A stretch of DNA of 64,000 bases from Pseudomonas sp. R28(2017) (GCF_002112505.1 NZ_NEHW01000020.1:1-64000), one strand, 5' to 3'. Numbered from the stretch's first letter, positions 36,677 to 46,901 are shown. Numbers and translations: made by a program. The notes: generated by a model not told the origin, from the letters alone.

Positions 36677-36762
36677 GCCGAGGTGGTGGAATTGGTAGAC
36701 ACGCAACCTTGAGGTGGTTGTGCCCATAGGGTGTAGGGGTTCGAGTCCCCTTCTCGGTACCA
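36677..36762 (+). tRNA. tRNA-Leu (GAG)
   Basis: An 86-base class II tRNA. The acceptor stem is GCCGAGG paired with TCTCGGT, and the anticodon stem CAACC/GGTTG holds TTGAGGT, so the anticodon is GAG. It has a long variable arm, a T arm GGGGTTCGAGTCCCC and an encoded CCA. The secG-tRNA-Leu-rimP order is the same as in E. coli. Confidence 0.96.
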
Positions 36763-36775
36763 ATTGAAGCTTGAG

Positions 36776-36796
36776 AGCCCGCTTTAGCGGGCTTTC
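36776..36796 (+). terminator. Terminator after tRNA-Leu
   Basis: AGCCCGC, a TTTA loop, then GCGGGCT followed by TTC form a hairpin 14 bases beyond the tRNA. Confidence 0.75.
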
Positions 36797-36816
36797 TTGC
36801 AGGTGAAGGTTTGGGT

Positions 36817-36846
36817 TTGACCCTTAAGCAGGTTAAGTCTTATACT
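36817..36846 (+). promoter_or_regulatory. Sigma-70 promoter of tRNA-fMet (and rimP operon)
   Basis: TTGACC (36817-36822) and TATACT (36841-36846) are 18 bases apart. Transcription would start near 36853, ten bases before the tRNA. Confidence 0.75.
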
Positions 36847-36862
36847 TTCGCCCCAGCTTTGT

Positions 36863-36939
<77 letters not shown>

Positions 36940-36949
36940 GCTTCAGCGG

Positions 36950-36971
36950 AGCCCCTTTTCAGGGGCTTTTT
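36950..36971 (+). terminator. Terminator after tRNA-fMet
   Basis: AGCCCCT, TTTC loop, AGGGGCT and TTTT lie 11 bases beyond the tRNA. Confidence 0.85.
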
Positions 36972-37018
36972 GCTAGCCGAACAATTTACGGCGTCGTTGT
37001 CCTACGGCGCTTTCAGGG

Positions 37019-37040
37019 ATGGGCGCTTCGCCCATTTTTT
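37019..37040 (+). terminator. Second terminator, directly before rimP
   Basis: ATGGGCG, CTT loop, CGCCCAT and a T run lie 30 bases before the rimP start. With the one at 36950 it makes a double barrier in the rimP leader, possibly an attenuator. Confidence 0.8.
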
Positions 37041-37069
37041 ATTTGCACAGCATGCACGAGGGGGTTCAG

Positions 37070-37528
37070 GTGTCGAGCAAGCTAGAACAGTTGCAGGCCT
37101 TGTTGGCCCCGGTGGTCGAGGGTCTGGGCTATCAGTGCTGGGGGATCGAGTTCGTATCCCAGGGTAAGCATTCGGTACTGCGCATCTATATCGACAAGGA
37201 AGACGGCATCCTGGTGGACGACTGCGAAGCAGTCAGCCGTCAGGCCAGCGCGATCCTCGATGTGGAAGATCCGATCAGCAGCGAATATACCCTTGAGGTC
37301 TCCTCTCCAGGCATGGATCGCCCACTGTTCACTCTGGAACAGTTTGCCTCGCATGCCGGCGAACAAGTGAAGATCAAGCTGCGTTCACCCTTCGAGGGTC
37401 GTCGTAACTTCCAGGGCCTTCTCCGCGGTGTGGAGGATCAGGACGTGGTGGTCCAGGTGGACAACCAGGAGTTCCTGCTGCCGATCGACTCGATCGACAA
37501 GGCCAATATTATTCCCAGTTTTGACTGA
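37070..37528 (+). CDS. rimP: Ribosome maturation factor RimP
   Basis: A 152-residue RimP with the N-terminal domain ([35 protein letters not shown]) and [15 protein letters not shown]-like [16 protein letters not shown] before the C-terminal SH3 domain. It aids 30S assembly. The GTG at 37070 has GAGGGGG ahead; upstream in-frame ATGs at 37019 and 37052 lie in the terminator or leader. It opens rimP-nusA-infB-rbfA-truB. Confidence 0.95.
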   Translation: MSSKLEQLQALLAPVVEGLGYQCWGIEFVSQGKHSVLRIYIDKEDGILVDDCEAVSRQASAILDVEDPISSEYTLEVSSPGMDRPLFTLEQFASHAGEQVKIKLRSPFEGRRNFQGLLRGVEDQDVVVQVDNQEFLLPIDSIDKANIIPSFD

Positions 37529-37587
37529 GACGTGCCGGGCCCGGCGGACTATCCGGGCCCAATGGCTTGCGCAAGGCGAGGCGTACG

Positions 37588-39069
37588 ATGAGCAAAGAAG
37601 TACTGCTGGTTGTTGAATCGGTATCCAACGAAAAAGGTGTACCGCCCGGCGTCATTTTCGAAGCGCTGGAAGTGGCCCTGGCTACTGCAACCAAAAAACG
37701 TTTTGAGGACGAAGTCGATCTGCGTGTGGAAATCAACCGCCACACCGGTAGCTATGAGACTTTCCGTCGCTGGACCGTGGTCGACGAGAACGACCTGGAC
37801 GATCCGGCGATCGAAACCTGGCTGGACAAGATCAAGGACACTCACCCGGAAGCGAAAGTCGGTGACGTGATCGAAGAAAAGATCGAGTCCATCGAGTTCG
37901 GCCGTATCGCCGCGCAGACCGCCAAGCAGGTCATCGTGCAGAAGGTCCGTGAAGCCGAGCGCGCCCAGGTGGTCGACGCCTACCGCGAGCGGGTCAACGA
38001 GATCATCTCCGGCACCGTCAAGAAGGTCACCCGTGACAACGTCATCGTCGACCTGGGCAACAACGCTGAGGCCCTGCTGGCCCGCGAAGACATCATTCCA
38101 CGTGAGACCTTCCGCGTCGGCGTGCGCCTGCGCGCGCTGCTCAAGGAAATTCGCACCGAGAACCGCGGCCCTCAGCTGATCCTCTCGCGCACCGCGCCGC
38201 AGATGCTGATCGAGCTGTTCCGCATCGAAGTGCCGGAAATCGCCGAAGGCCTCATCGAAGTCATGGCCGCCTCCCGTGATCCGGGATCGCGTGCCAAGAT
38301 CGCCGTCCGCTCCAAGGACAAGCGCATCGACCCGCAAGGTGCCTGCATCGGCATGCGCGGTTCGCGCGTCCAGGCCGTATCCGGCGAGCTGGGTGGTGAG
38401 CGTGTGGATATCGTCCTGTGGGACGAGAACCCGGCGCAGTTCGTCATCAACGCCATGTCGCCGGCCGAAGTCGCGGCGATCATCGTTGATGAAGATGCCC
38501 ATGCAATGGACATTGCCGTTGCCGAAGACAACCTGGCGCAAGCCATTGGCCGTGGTGGTCAGAACGTTCGCCTGGCCAGTCAGCTGACTGGCTGGACCCT
38601 GAACGTGATGACCGAGAAGGACATCCAGGCCAAGCAACAGGCTGAAACCGGCGACATCCTGCGCAATTTCATCGATGAGCTGGAAGTCGACGAGGAGCTG
38701 GCCCAAGTGCTGGTCGACGAAGGCTTCACCAGCCTCGAAGAAATTGCCTACGTACCGTTGGAAGAAATGCTCAACATCGATGGCTTTGACGAAGATATCG
38801 TCAATGAGCTGCGCGCTCGTGCCAAGGACCGTTTGTTGACCAAGGCCATCGCTACCGAAGAAAAACTGGCAGACGCCCATCCGTCCGACGACCTGCTCTC
38901 CCTCGAGGGCATGGACAAGGACCTGGCAGCGGAACTGGCGGTGCGCGGCGTGGTTAACCGCGAAGACCTGGCCGAGCAGTCGATTGACGACCTGCTCGAC
39001 ATCGACGGCATCGACGAAGAGCGTGCCGGCAAGTTGATCATGGCCGCCCGAGCCCACTGGTTCGAGTAA
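37588..39069 (+). CDS. nusA: Transcription factor NusA
   Basis: A 493-residue NusA. The N-terminal polymerase-binding domain ([18 protein letters not shown]...) is followed by S1 (~135-200), two KH domains (~230-345, with [21 protein letters not shown] and [18 protein letters not shown]) and two C-terminal acidic repeats (~365-493, [20 protein letters not shown] and [20 protein letters not shown]). It controls pausing, termination and antitermination. It lies 59 bases after rimP. Confidence 0.97.
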   Translation: MSKEVLLVVESVSNEKGVPPGVIFEALEVALATATKKRFEDEVDLRVEINRHTGSYETFRRWTVVDENDLDDPAIETWLDKIKDTHPEAKVGDVIEEKIESIEFGRIAAQTAKQVIVQKVREAERAQVVDAYRERVNEIISGTVKKVTRDNVIVDLGNNAEALLAREDIIPRETFRVGVRLRALLKEIRTENRGPQLILSRTAPQMLIELFRIEVPEIAEGLIEVMAASRDPGSRAKIAVRSKDKRIDPQGACIGMRGSRVQAVSGELGGERVDIVLWDENPAQFVINAMSPAEVAAIIVDEDAHAMDIAVAEDNLAQAIGRGGQNVRLASQLTGWTLNVMTEKDIQAKQQAETGDILRNFIDELEVDEELAQVLVDEGFTSLEEIAYVPLEEMLNIDGFDEDIVNELRARAKDRLLTKAIATEEKLADAHPSDDLLSLEGMDKDLAAELAVRGVVNREDLAEQSIDDLLDIDGIDEERAGKLIMAARAHWFE

Positions 39070-39096
39070 TTAGGCGCGGCCTGAGGAGAGAAGTGC

Positions 39097-41637
39097 ATGA
39101 CGCAAGTCACGGTGAAAGAACTGGCCCAAGAGGTCGAGGCACCGGTAGAGCGCCTGCTGCAGCAGATGCGTGAGGCAGGTCTGCCGCACACCGACGCCGG
39201 TCAGGTAGTGACCGACAATGAGAAGCAGACTCTGCTGACCCATTTGAAGAGCAGCCACAAGAGCAAGGCGGAAGAGCCGCGCAAGATTACCTTGCAGCGC
39301 AAGACCACCAGCACCCTGCGTGTCGCCGGTAGCAAGAGCATCAGCGTAGAAGTACGCAAGAAGAAAGTTTTCGTGCAGCGCAGCCCTGAAGAGATCCAGG
39401 CTGAGCAGAAGCGTGAGCTGGATGAGCGCCGCGCGGCTGAAAATGCCGCTCGCGACAAGGTCGAGGCCGAAGTTCGCCAGCGCAACGAAGAGCAGGCTCG
39501 CCGTCAGGCGGCCGACGCCGCTGCTGCAGCTCCAGCCCCGGCGCCTGCCGCCAAGGCCGAGCCAGCGCCTGCCCCGGCCCCGGTAGTCGCCGACGCGCCA
39601 GCGTCCGAAGACGCCGCAGCCCGTGCTGCCGAGCGCAAGAAGGACGAAGCCCGTCGCAACGAAGGCCGTACCCGTGACGAAGACCGTCGTGGTGGCGAGC
39701 GTCGTGGCGAAGCGCCGCGCGTTTCGATCAAGGTCAAGGTCAAGGAGAAGGAAAAGGCTCCGACGCCTCGTGCCGCTCCGCGCACCACCGACGAAGAGAG
39801 CGATGGCGCTCGTCGTGGCCGTGGTGGCAAGAGCAAGCTGAAGAAGCGTAACCAGCACGGCTTCCAGAACCCGACTGGCCCTGTCATTCGTGACGTGACC
39901 ATCGGCGAGACCATCACCGTCTCCGAACTGGCCAACCAGATGTCCGTCAAGGGCGCCGAAGTGGTCAAGTTCATGTTCAAGCTGGGTACCCCGGTCACCA
40001 TCAACCAGGTGCTCGACCAGGAAACCGCTCAGCTGATCGCAGAAGAGCTGGGCCACAAGGTCACCCTGGTCAGCGATACCGCCCTGGAAGACTCCCTGGC
40101 CGAATCGCTGAAGTTCGAAGGCCAGACCGAGTCGCGCGCACCGGTGGTTACCGTCATGGGTCACGTTGACCATGGCAAGACCTCGCTGCTCGACTACATC
40201 CGTCGTGCCAAGGTTGCCGCTGGCGAAGCCGGTGGTATTACCCAGCACATCGGTGCCTACCACGTGGAAACCGACCGCGGCATGGTCACCTTCCTCGACA
40301 CCCCGGGCCACGCCGCGTTCACCGCGATGCGTGCACGTGGTGCCAAGGCCACCGACATCGTCATCCTGGTGGTGGCGGCGGACGACGGCGTGATGCCGCA
40401 GACCCGCGAAGCCGTTCAGCATGCCAAGGCAGCTGGCGTTCCGCTGGTGGTTGCAGTGAACAAGATCGACAAGCCGGGTGCCGACCTCGATCGCATCCGC
40501 AACGAACTGGCCGTCGAAGGCGTGACCTCCGAGGATTGGGGTGGTGACACTCCGTTCGTCAAGGTTTCGGCGAAGATGGGTACCGGTGTCGACGAGCTGC
40601 TCGAAGCCGTCCTGCTGCAAGCCGAGATCCTCGAGCTGACCGCCACCCCGACCGCTCCAGGCCGTGGCGTCGTGGTCGAATCGCGCCTGGACAAGGGCCG
40701 TGGCCCAGTGGCGACCATCCTGGTTCAGGACGGTACCCTGCGTCAGGGCGACATGGTCCTGTGCGGTTCCAACTATGGCCGCGTGCGCGCCATGCTCGAC
40801 GAGAACGGCAAGCCTGTGAAGGAAGCCGGCCCGTCGATCCCGGTCGAGATTCTTGGCCTGGACGGTACCCCGGAAGCCGGTGACGAGCTGTCCGTGGTTG
40901 CCGACGAGAAGAAGGCCCGCGAAGTTGCCCTGTTCCGTCAAGGCAAGTACCGCGAGGTCAAGCTGGCCCGTGCTCACGCCGGCAAGCTGGAAAACATCTT
41001 CGAGACCATGGGTCAGGAAGAGAAGAAGACCCTCAACATCGTCCTCAAGACCGACGTGCGTGGTTCCCTGGAAGCACTGCAGGGCTCGCTGGGCGGCCTG
41101 GGCAACGACGAAGTTCAGGTGCGCGTGATCGGTGGCGGCGTCGGTGGTATCACCGAAAGCGATGCCAACCTGGCGCTGGCTTCGAATGCAGTACTGTTCG
41201 GCTTCAACGTGCGTGCCGATGCCGGCGCGCGCAAGATCGTCGAGCAGGAAGGTCTGGATATGCGTTACTACAACGTGATCTACGACATCATCGAAGACGT
41301 CAAGAAAGCCCTGACCGGCATGCTCGGCAGCGATGTTCGCGAGAACATCCTGGGTGTCGCCGAAGTCCGTGACGTGTTCCGTTCGCCGAAGTTCGGCGCC
41401 ATCGCTGGCTGTATGGTCATCGAAGGCACCGTGTACCGCAACCGTCCGATCCGCGTACTGCGCGAAGACGTTGTGATCTTCGAAGGCGAGCTGGAATCGC
41501 TGCGTCGCTTCAAGGACGACGCTTCCGAAGTGCGTTCGGGCATGGAGTGCGGTATTGGCGTCAAGAGCTACAACGACGTCAAGGTCGGCGACAAGATCGA
41601 AGTCTTCGAGAAAGTCCAGGTTGCTCGTACCCTTTAA
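39097..41637 (+). CDS. infB: Translation initiation factor IF-2
   Basis: An 846-residue IF-2. The N-terminal domain ([21 protein letters not shown]) is followed by a long charged Lys/Arg/Glu/Ala-rich linker (~90-260, with an Ala/Pro stretch near 140-165). The GTPase domain starts about residue 345 with [18 protein letters not shown], then [17 protein letters not shown] and [10 protein letters not shown]-terminal domains C1 and C2 bind fMet-tRNA. It lies 27 bases after nusA. The initiator tRNA it recruits is encoded in the same cluster. Confidence 0.97.
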   Translation: MTQVTVKELAQEVEAPVERLLQQMREAGLPHTDAGQVVTDNEKQTLLTHLKSSHKSKAEEPRKITLQRKTTSTLRVAGSKSISVEVRKKKVFVQRSPEEIQAEQKRELDERRAAENAARDKVEAEVRQRNEEQARRQAADAAAAAPAPAPAAKAEPAPAPAPVVADAPASEDAAARAAERKKDEARRNEGRTRDEDRRGGERRGEAPRVSIKVKVKEKEKAPTPRAAPRTTDEESDGARRGRGGKSKLKKRNQHGFQNPTGPVIRDVTIGETITVSELANQMSVKGAEVVKFMFKLGTPVTINQVLDQETAQLIAEELGHKVTLVSDTALEDSLAESLKFEGQTESRAPVVTVMGHVDHGKTSLLDYIRRAKVAAGEAGGITQHIGAYHVETDRGMVTFLDTPGHAAFTAMRARGAKATDIVILVVAADDGVMPQTREAVQHAKAAGVPLVVAVNKIDKPGADLDRIRNELAVEGVTSEDWGGDTPFVKVSAKMGTGVDELLEAVLLQAEILELTATPTAPGRGVVVESRLDKGRGPVATILVQDGTLRQGDMVLCGSNYGRVRAMLDENGKPVKEAGPSIPVEILGLDGTPEAGDELSVVADEKKAREVALFRQGKYREVKLARAHAGKLENIFETMGQEEKKTLNIVLKTDVRGSLEALQGSLGGLGNDEVQVRVIGGGVGGITESDANLALASNAVLFGFNVRADAGARKIVEQEGLDMRYYNVIYDIIEDVKKALTGMLGSDVRENILGVAEVRDVFRSPKFGAIAGCMVIEGTVYRNRPIRVLREDVVIFEGELESLRRFKDDASEVRSGMECGIGVKSYNDVKVGDKIEVFEKVQVARTL

Positions 41638-41694
41638 GGGTGAGCAGGGCGCCAGCCCCCGCCGCAGGGCGGTGGGCAGCGCCTCAGTAGGTAG

Positions 41695-41724
41695 CGCCCG
41701 GTCAGGCTTAAGCCTGACCGGGCG
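41695..41724 (+). terminator. Perfect 30-base palindrome between infB and rbfA
   Basis: CGCCCGGTCAGGCTT and AAGCCTGACCGGGCG form a 15-bp stem with no loop bases left over. Only TTTGCC follows, so it is a poor terminator; an attenuator or RNase processing site is more likely. Confidence 0.6.
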
Positions 41725-41753
41725 TTTGCCGCTTTAAGTTACAGGTAGCAAGA

Positions 41754-42152
41754 ATGGCCAAAGAATACAGCCGTACCCAACGTATCGGTGATCAGATGCA
41801 GCGAGAGCTGGCCGAACTGATCCGCCGTGAAGTCAAGGACCCACGCGTCGGTCTGGTCACCATCACCGCTGTGGATGTCAGCCGCGACCTGGGCCATGCC
41901 AAGGTTTTCATCACCGTCATGGGCGAAGAAACCCCGGACGCCGTGCAGCAGTCGCTCAAGGCCCTGAACAGCGCCGCCAGCTTCCTGCGCCTGCACCTGG
42001 GCCGCTCGATGCAGCTGCGCAGCGTGCCGCAGTTGCATTTCCACTTCGATGAAAGTGTCAGCCGCGGTGTCCACCTGTCGGCGCTGATCGAGCGTGCAGT
42101 GGCCGAAGACCGCCTGCACAAGGATGCCGACGAGCCGGACGCCAAGGAGTAA
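41754..42152 (+). CDS. rbfA: Ribosome-binding factor A
   Basis: A 132-residue RbfA with a KH-like fold ([49 protein letters not shown] and [29 protein letters not shown]). It binds the 30S subunit during 16S 5' end maturation and cold adaptation. The 116-base gap from infB holds the palindrome at 41695. truB follows after three bases. Confidence 0.96.
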   Translation: MAKEYSRTQRIGDQMQRELAELIRREVKDPRVGLVTITAVDVSRDLGHAKVFITVMGEETPDAVQQSLKALNSAASFLRLHLGRSMQLRSVPQLHFHFDESVSRGVHLSALIERAVAEDRLHKDADEPDAKE

Positions 42153-42155
42153 GCG

Positions 42156-43073
42156 GTGGCCCAGGTCAAACGTATCCGCCGCAACGTCAGCGGCATCATC
42201 CTGCTCGACAAGCCGCTGGGCTTCACCTCCAACGCCGCGCTGCAGAAGGTTCGCTGGTTGCTCAATGCCGAGAAGGCCGGCCACACCGGCAGCCTCGACC
42301 CGCTGGCCACCGGCGTGCTGCCGCTGTGCTTCGGTGAGGCGACCAAGTTTTCGCAGTACCTGCTCGATTCCGACAAGGGCTACGAAACGGTCATGCAGAT
42401 GGGGCAGACGACCAGCACCGCGGACGCTGAAGGCGAAGTCCTGCAGACCCGCGATGTGACCGTTGGTCGCGCCGATATCGAAGCCGTGATCCCGCGTTTT
42501 CGCGGTGAAATCCTTCAAGTACCGCCGATGTACTCGGCGCTCAAGCGCGACGGCCAGCCGTTGTACAAACTGGCGCGTGCAGGAGAGGTAGTGGAGCGCG
42601 AGGCGCGTTCTGTTACTATTGGCCGCTTGGAGTTGCTCGAGTGCGAAGGCACCCGTGCACGGTTGTCGGTAGGCTGCAGCAAAGGCACCTATATCCGTAC
42701 CCTGGTGGAGGATATCGGCGAGGCACTGGGCTGCGGCGCTTATGTCGCCGAGTTGCGCCGGACCCAGGCCGGGCCTTTCGCCCTGGCCCAGACGGTAACC
42801 CTCGAGGAACTCGAGCAGGCCCATGCCGAAGGTGGCAACGAAGCGCTCGATCGCTTCCTGATGCCGTCCGACAGCGGGCTGCAGGACTGGCCACTGGTGT
42901 GCCTGTCCGAGCACAGCGCTTTCTACTGGCTGCATGGCCAGGCAGTGCGTGCGCCGGATGCACCGCAGTTCGGCATGGTCCGTGTACAGGATCACAACGG
43001 TCGCTTCATCGGTATCGGTGAAGTGAGCGAAGACGGGCGCATTGCGCCGCGTCGACTGATTCGGTCGGAATGA
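42156..43073 (+). CDS. truB: tRNA pseudouridine-55 synthase
   Basis: A 305-residue TruB with [17 protein letters not shown], the catalytic motif [22 protein letters not shown] (Asp), [16 protein letters not shown] and [16 protein letters not shown]. The C-terminal PUA-like domain is present (~230-305). It makes pseudouridine 55 in the T loop of tRNAs. The start is GTG at 42156, four bases after the rbfA stop. A 149-base gap precedes rpsO. Confidence 0.96.
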   Translation: MAQVKRIRRNVSGIILLDKPLGFTSNAALQKVRWLLNAEKAGHTGSLDPLATGVLPLCFGEATKFSQYLLDSDKGYETVMQMGQTTSTADAEGEVLQTRDVTVGRADIEAVIPRFRGEILQVPPMYSALKRDGQPLYKLARAGEVVEREARSVTIGRLELLECEGTRARLSVGCSKGTYIRTLVEDIGEALGCGAYVAELRRTQAGPFALAQTVTLEELEQAHAEGGNEALDRFLMPSDSGLQDWPLVCLSEHSAFYWLHGQAVRAPDAPQFGMVRVQDHNGRFIGIGEVSEDGRIAPRRLIRSE

Positions 43074-43222
43074 CCGAAACCACAGGCCGAGGCTTTGGCT
43101 GAAACCGGTGGAACGAGGGTGGCTGTCAGTAGGCACGGTCACAGCTCATTTTATTAATACAGGGTTTTGTCCCTGGCCTATTGGACCCCGCTTGCGGGAT
43201 CCGTTTAATTTGGAGAAGCCTC

Positions 43223-43492
43223 ATGGCCCTCAGCGTTGAAGAAAAAGCTCAGATCGTTGCCGATTACCAGCAAGCCGCCGGCGATACCGGTAGCCCGGAA
43301 GTGCAGGTTGCTCTGCTGACCGCCAACATCAACAAGCTGCAAGGCCACTTCAAGGCCAACGATAAAGACCACCACTCCCGTCGTGGTCTGATCCGTATGG
43401 TCAACCAGCGTCGTAAGCTGCTGGACTACCTGAAGGGCAAAGACACCACTCGTTACAGCGCCCTGATCGGTCGCCTGGGCCTGCGTCGCTAA
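43223..43492 (+). CDS. rpsO: 30S ribosomal protein S15
   Basis: An 89-residue S15 ([70 protein letters not shown]). It binds the 16S central domain early in assembly. TTGGAGAAG is the ribosome site. An imperfect hairpin (GGACCCCGC/GCGGGATCC, 43183-43202) lies just before it and may be part of S15 autoregulation (inference). pnp follows after 250 bases. Confidence 0.97.
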   Translation: MALSVEEKAQIVADYQQAAGDTGSPEVQVALLTANINKLQGHFKANDKDHHSRRGLIRMVNQRRKLLDYLKGKDTTRYSALIGRLGLRR

Positions 43493-43582
43493 TAGCGGCC
43501 TGGTCAGTGGTGTGCATGGCGTGTCGCAGGCTTCGGCTATGCTGCTTTGCAGCATCGCCGTCGGGCACGCCACGCGTATCTG

Positions 43583-43644
43583 CGAGGTTGGCAGCCTGGT
43601 GTTGCTGAGCGGTTTACCGCTCAGCAGCCAGGCTCCCAACCTCG
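43583..43644 (+). promoter_or_regulatory. Long stem-loop in pnp leader (likely RNase III site)
   Basis: Three nearly continuous stems: CGAGGTTGG/CCAACCTCG, AGCCTGG/CCAGGCT and GCTGAGCGG/CCGCTCAGC around a TTTA loop. This makes a ~25-bp hairpin about 100 bases before pnp. In E. coli a similar rpsO-pnp hairpin is cut by RNase III and lets PNPase autoregulate its mRNA. Confidence 0.8.
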
Positions 43645-43742
43645 TGTTGTATCTGGACGGTCAATGGGGCCGATTCCCCGTTCTGCCCAAGAATTCGCAA
43701 GAAACCAGTTCCCCCAGAGCCACTGAAAAAAGGTAGGAAACC

Positions 43743-45848
43743 GTGAACCCGGTAATCAAGAAATTCCAGTTCGGTCAATCGACCGTTACTCTCGAAACGG
43801 GCCGTATCGCCCGTCAGGCAACCGGCGCCGTGCTGGTTACCGTCGACAACGATGTCACCGTGCTGGTGACCGTGGTTGGCGCCAAGCAGGCCGATCCAGG
43901 CAAGGGTTTCTTCCCGCTGTCGGTCCACTACCAGGAAAAGACCTACGCCGCCGGCAAGATCCCGGGTGGCTTCTTCAAGCGTGAAGGCCGTCCTTCCGAG
44001 AAAGAGACGCTGACCTCGCGCCTGATCGACCGTCCGATCCGCCCGCTGTTCCCAGAAGGTTTCATGAACGAAGTGCAGGTTGTCTGCACCGTGGTTTCCA
44101 CCAGCAAGAAGACCGATCCGGACATCGCTGCGATGATCGGTACCTCGGCTGCCCTGGCAATCTCCGGCATTCCGTTCGAAGGCCCGATCGGCGCTGCCCG
44201 CGTTGCCTTCCACGAAAGCACCGGCTACCTGCTGAACCCGACCTACGAGCAACTGGCTGCCTCGAGCCTGGACATGGTCGTTGCCGGTACTTCCGATGCC
44301 GTGCTGATGGTTGAATCGGAAGCTCAAGAGCTGACCGAAGACCAGATGCTGGGCGCCGTACTGTTCGCCCACGACGAGTTCCAGGCTGTTATCCAGGCTG
44401 TCAAAGAGCTGGCTGCTGAAGCTGCCAAGCCGACCTGGGACTGGAAACCGGCCGTTGCCAACACCGAACTGTTCAACGCCATCCGCGCCGAGTTCGGCGA
44501 AGCCGTTTCGCAGGGCTACACCATCACCGTCAAGGCTGACCGCTACGCACGCCTGGGCGAGCTGCGCGATCAGGCCGTTGCCAAGTTCTCCGGTGAAGAA
44601 GGCCAACCTTCGGCAGGTGAAGTCAAAGACATCTTCGGCGAAATCGAATACCGCACCGTTCGCGAAAACATCGTCAACGGCAAGCCACGTATCGACGGCC
44701 GCGACACCAAGACCGTGCGCCCGCTGAACATCGAAGTCGGCGTGCTGCCGAAGACTCACGGTTCGGCGCTGTTCACCCGTGGCGAAACCCAGGCCCTGGT
44801 CGTTGCGACCCTGGGTACCGCGCGTGACGCCCAGCTGCTGGACACCCTCGAAGGCGAGAAGAAAGACCCGTTCATGCTGCACTACAACTTCCCTCCGTTC
44901 TCGGTAGGTGAGTGTGGCCGCATGGGTGGCGCCGGCCGCCGCGAAATCGGCCACGGCCGTCTGGCCCGTCGTTCGGTTCAGGCCATGCTGCCAGCCGCTG
45001 ACGTGTTCCCGTACACCATCCGTGTGGTTTCGGAAATCACCGAATCCAACGGTTCCAGCTCCATGGCTTCGGTCTGCGGTGCTTCCCTGGCTCTGATGGA
45101 CGCCGGTGTACCGATGAAGGCGCCGGTTGCCGGTATCGCCATGGGCCTGGTGAAGGAAGGCGACAAGTTCGCAGTCCTGACCGACATCCTCGGTGACGAA
45201 GACCACCTGGGCGACATGGACTTCAAGGTAGCGGGTACCGCCAAAGGTGTTACCGCGCTGCAGATGGACATCAAGATCAACGGCATCACCGAAGAGATCA
45301 TGGAAATCGCTCTGGGCCAGGCCCTGGAAGCGCGCCTGAACATCCTCGGCCAGATGAACCAGATCATCGGCGAGTCGCGTACCGAGCTGTCGGCCAACGC
45401 CCCGACCATGATCGCGATGAAGATCGACACCGACAAGATCCGTGACGTCATCGGCAAAGGCGGCGCCACCATCCGCGCCATCTGCGAAGAGACCAAGGCT
45501 TCGATCGACATCGAAGACGACGGCTCGATCAAGATCTTCGGCGAAACCAAGGAAGCTGCAGATGCCGCCAAGCAGCGCATCCTGGGCATCACCGCCGAGG
45601 CCGAGATCGGCAAGATCTACGTCGGCAAGGTCGAGCGTATCGTCGACTTCGGCGCCTTCGTCAACATCCTGCCTGGCAAGGACGGCCTGGTACACATCTC
45701 GATGCTGAGCGACGCTCGCGTAGAGAAAGTGACCGACGTGCTGAAAGAAGGCCAGGAAGTCGAAGTGCTGGTTCTGGACGTGGACAACCGCGGCCGTATC
45801 AAGCTGTCGATCAAGGACGTCGCCGCGGCCAAGGCCTCGGGCGTCTAA
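43743..45848 (+). CDS. pnp: Polyribonucleotide nucleotidyltransferase (PNPase)
   Basis: A 701-residue PNPase with two RNase PH domains (~1-225 and ~310-550; [61 protein letters not shown]), an all-helical linker, a KH domain ([20 protein letters not shown]) and an S1 domain ([20 protein letters not shown]). It degrades RNA 3' to 5' with phosphate and is part of the degradosome. The GTG start at 43743 has TAGGAAA ahead. Confidence 0.97.
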   Translation: MNPVIKKFQFGQSTVTLETGRIARQATGAVLVTVDNDVTVLVTVVGAKQADPGKGFFPLSVHYQEKTYAAGKIPGGFFKREGRPSEKETLTSRLIDRPIRPLFPEGFMNEVQVVCTVVSTSKKTDPDIAAMIGTSAALAISGIPFEGPIGAARVAFHESTGYLLNPTYEQLAASSLDMVVAGTSDAVLMVESEAQELTEDQMLGAVLFAHDEFQAVIQAVKELAAEAAKPTWDWKPAVANTELFNAIRAEFGEAVSQGYTITVKADRYARLGELRDQAVAKFSGEEGQPSAGEVKDIFGEIEYRTVRENIVNGKPRIDGRDTKTVRPLNIEVGVLPKTHGSALFTRGETQALVVATLGTARDAQLLDTLEGEKKDPFMLHYNFPPFSVGECGRMGGAGRREIGHGRLARRSVQAMLPAADVFPYTIRVVSEITESNGSSSMASVCGASLALMDAGVPMKAPVAGIAMGLVKEGDKFAVLTDILGDEDHLGDMDFKVAGTAKGVTALQMDIKINGITEEIMEIALGQALEARLNILGQMNQIIGESRTELSANAPTMIAMKIDTDKIRDVIGKGGATIRAICEETKASIDIEDDGSIKIFGETKEAADAAKQRILGITAEAEIGKIYVGKVERIVDFGAFVNILPGKDGLVHISMLSDARVEKVTDVLKEGQEVEVLVLDVDNRGRIKLSIKDVAAAKASGV

Positions 45849-45867
45849 GCGACTGACACGCAACAGG

Positions 45868-45895
45868 AAAAAGGGCCCTTCGGGGCCCTTTTTTT
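45868..45895 (+). terminator. Intrinsic terminator of pnp
   Basis: AAGGGCCC, TTCG, GGGCCCTT and a T run lie 20 bases after the pnp stop. Confidence 0.92.
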
Positions 45896-45921
45896 ATGCG
45901 CCCCGGGAACCTTTTGCGGAC

Positions 45922-45964
45922 TTGCATCTTGCATGCAGGTTTTCCGGCCTGATTGCAAAATGCA
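45922..45964. promoter_or_regulatory. Candidate enhancer with repeated TTGCAT/TGCA sites
   Basis: TTGCAT (45922), TTGCATGCA (45929) and TTGCAAAATGCA (45953) are repeated and partly palindromic. They lie 70-110 bases upstream of a sigma-54 promoter, the normal distance for an NtrC-type activator site. Confidence 0.4.
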
Positions 45965-46031
45965 CGACGGCCATTGGCTAGCTATTTATGTAAGTTATTG
46001 ATTTATAAGGAAGCAAGCGAAACGTAAAAGC

Positions 46032-46047
46032 TGGCACAGCACATGCA
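46032..46047 (+). promoter_or_regulatory. Sigma-54 promoter of the BON-domain gene
   Basis: TGGCACAGCACATGCA fits TGGCAC-N5-TTGCA, with GG (46033-46034) and GC (46045-46046) separated by exactly ten bases. The ATG lies ~54 bases beyond the predicted start. Confidence 0.8.
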
Positions 46048-46111
46048 ACTACACTCTTACCTGCCGCCAGGACTTACGGCGCAGACCTTTCGAAAAACAG
46101 GAGTGACCCAC

Positions 46112-46462
46112 ATGAAGAAGTTCGCCATTGCTGCCGCTACTGCTACCGCTCTGACCCTGACCATGGCTAACGCGGCGTTCGCCCAACAGTCCACCCAGGC
46201 CCCCATGACGCTGGCGGCCGGTGAGGTGACCAAAGCCAAGGAAGCGACCTCGGACACCTGGATCACTACCAAGGTCAAGTCCGATCTGATGACCGAGAAG
46301 GGCATTCCGGGCTCCGATATCAAGGTCGAGACCAACAAAGGCGTTGTATCGCTGTCGTCGACCACCGCCATTACCGAATCCCAGAAAGAGATGGCCGTCT
46401 CGATCACCAAGAAGATCAAAGGCGTGAAGGCTGTTTCTGCTGATGGCCTCAAAGCCGAATAA
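46112..46462 (+). CDS. Periplasmic BON-domain protein
   Basis: A 116-residue protein. The first ~24 residues are a signal peptide (MKKFAIAAATATALTLTMANAAFA). The mature part is a BON domain (TSDTWITTKVKSDLMTEKGIPGSDIKVETNKGVVSLSSTT and ISITKKIKGVKAVSADGLK-like C-terminus). BON proteins such as OsmY act in the periplasm and respond to osmotic or envelope stress. AGGAGTG is the ribosome site. A sigma-54 -24/-12 element precedes it, so its expression needs an enhancer-binding activator. A terminator follows. Confidence 0.88.
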   Translation: MKKFAIAAATATALTLTMANAAFAQQSTQAPMTLAAGEVTKAKEATSDTWITTKVKSDLMTEKGIPGSDIKVETNKGVVSLSSTTAITESQKEMAVSITKKIKGVKAVSADGLKAE

Positions 46463-46502
46463 GGAATGTCCCGTCGGCCAAAAGGACTTGGCCACCTTAC
46501 CC

Positions 46503-46528
46503 GAAGCCCCGGCCTGTGCCGGGGCTTT
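46503..46528 (+). terminator. Terminator of the BON-domain gene
   Basis: AAGCCCCGGC, CTGT, GCCGGGGCTT and TT. It also lies at the end of the convergent monooxygenase gene. Confidence 0.88.
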
Positions 46529-46538
46529 TCATTGGCAC

Positions 46539-46841
46539 TCAGTAAACGGGGTTGCGGGCGATCACATCGCTCTCGAAGCATTCCTGCTCGACGATCAGCG
46601 GCTCGACCAAAGGGCGGCTGTCGCGGAAGTGAGCAGTCTGGGTATGCGCTTCATACGCCTCATCGTCGCGGTAGATCTCGTACAGGTAGATGACGTCAGG
46701 GTCGACCCTGTCCTGGGAGACGTCGAACACCAGGCAGCCTGGCTCGCTGGCAACCGAGGCTGCGGCATTGACCTTGATGGCGGAGAGGAAATCGTCGGCG
46801 CAGCCGGGTTTGACACGGGTCTTGATGAACAGGCTATACAC
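46539..46841 (-). CDS. ABM-family (antibiotic biosynthesis) monooxygenase-like protein
   Basis: A 100-residue dimeric ferredoxin-like fold protein of the ABM/YgiN type (MYSLFIKTRVKPGCADDFLSAI, ASVASEPGCLVFDVSQDRVDPDVIYLYEIYRDDEAYEAHTQTAHF). Members oxidise quinols or small metabolites without a bound cofactor, or merely bind them. The substrate is unknown. It is divergent from the VOC protein gene across a 60-base gap that holds a TTGTATACAA palindrome, so the two may be co-regulated and act in one catabolic step. Confidence 0.82.
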   Translation of the reverse strand: MYSLFIKTRVKPGCADDFLSAIKVNAAASVASEPGCLVFDVSQDRVDPDVIYLYEIYRDDEAYEAHTQTAHFRDSRPLVEPLIVEQECFESDVIARNPVY

Positions 46842-46875
46842 AGGGCGGTCCTTTTGTTTTAAATTCTATTCTGAA

Positions 46876-46885
46876 TTGTATACAA
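46876..46885. promoter_or_regulatory. TTGTATACAA palindrome between divergent genes
   Basis: A perfect 10-base palindrome lies in the 60-base AT-rich gap between the ABM and VOC genes. Such TnGTATACnA sites are used by GntR/FCD-type regulators; the regulator is not encoded next to it. Confidence 0.45.
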
Positions 46886-46901
46886 AAATGGAGTCTCGCC
46901 A

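Noticed and set aside
43614-45863. Long open frame opposite pnp
   Set aside because: Antisense shadow; the pnp protein is complete and conserved.
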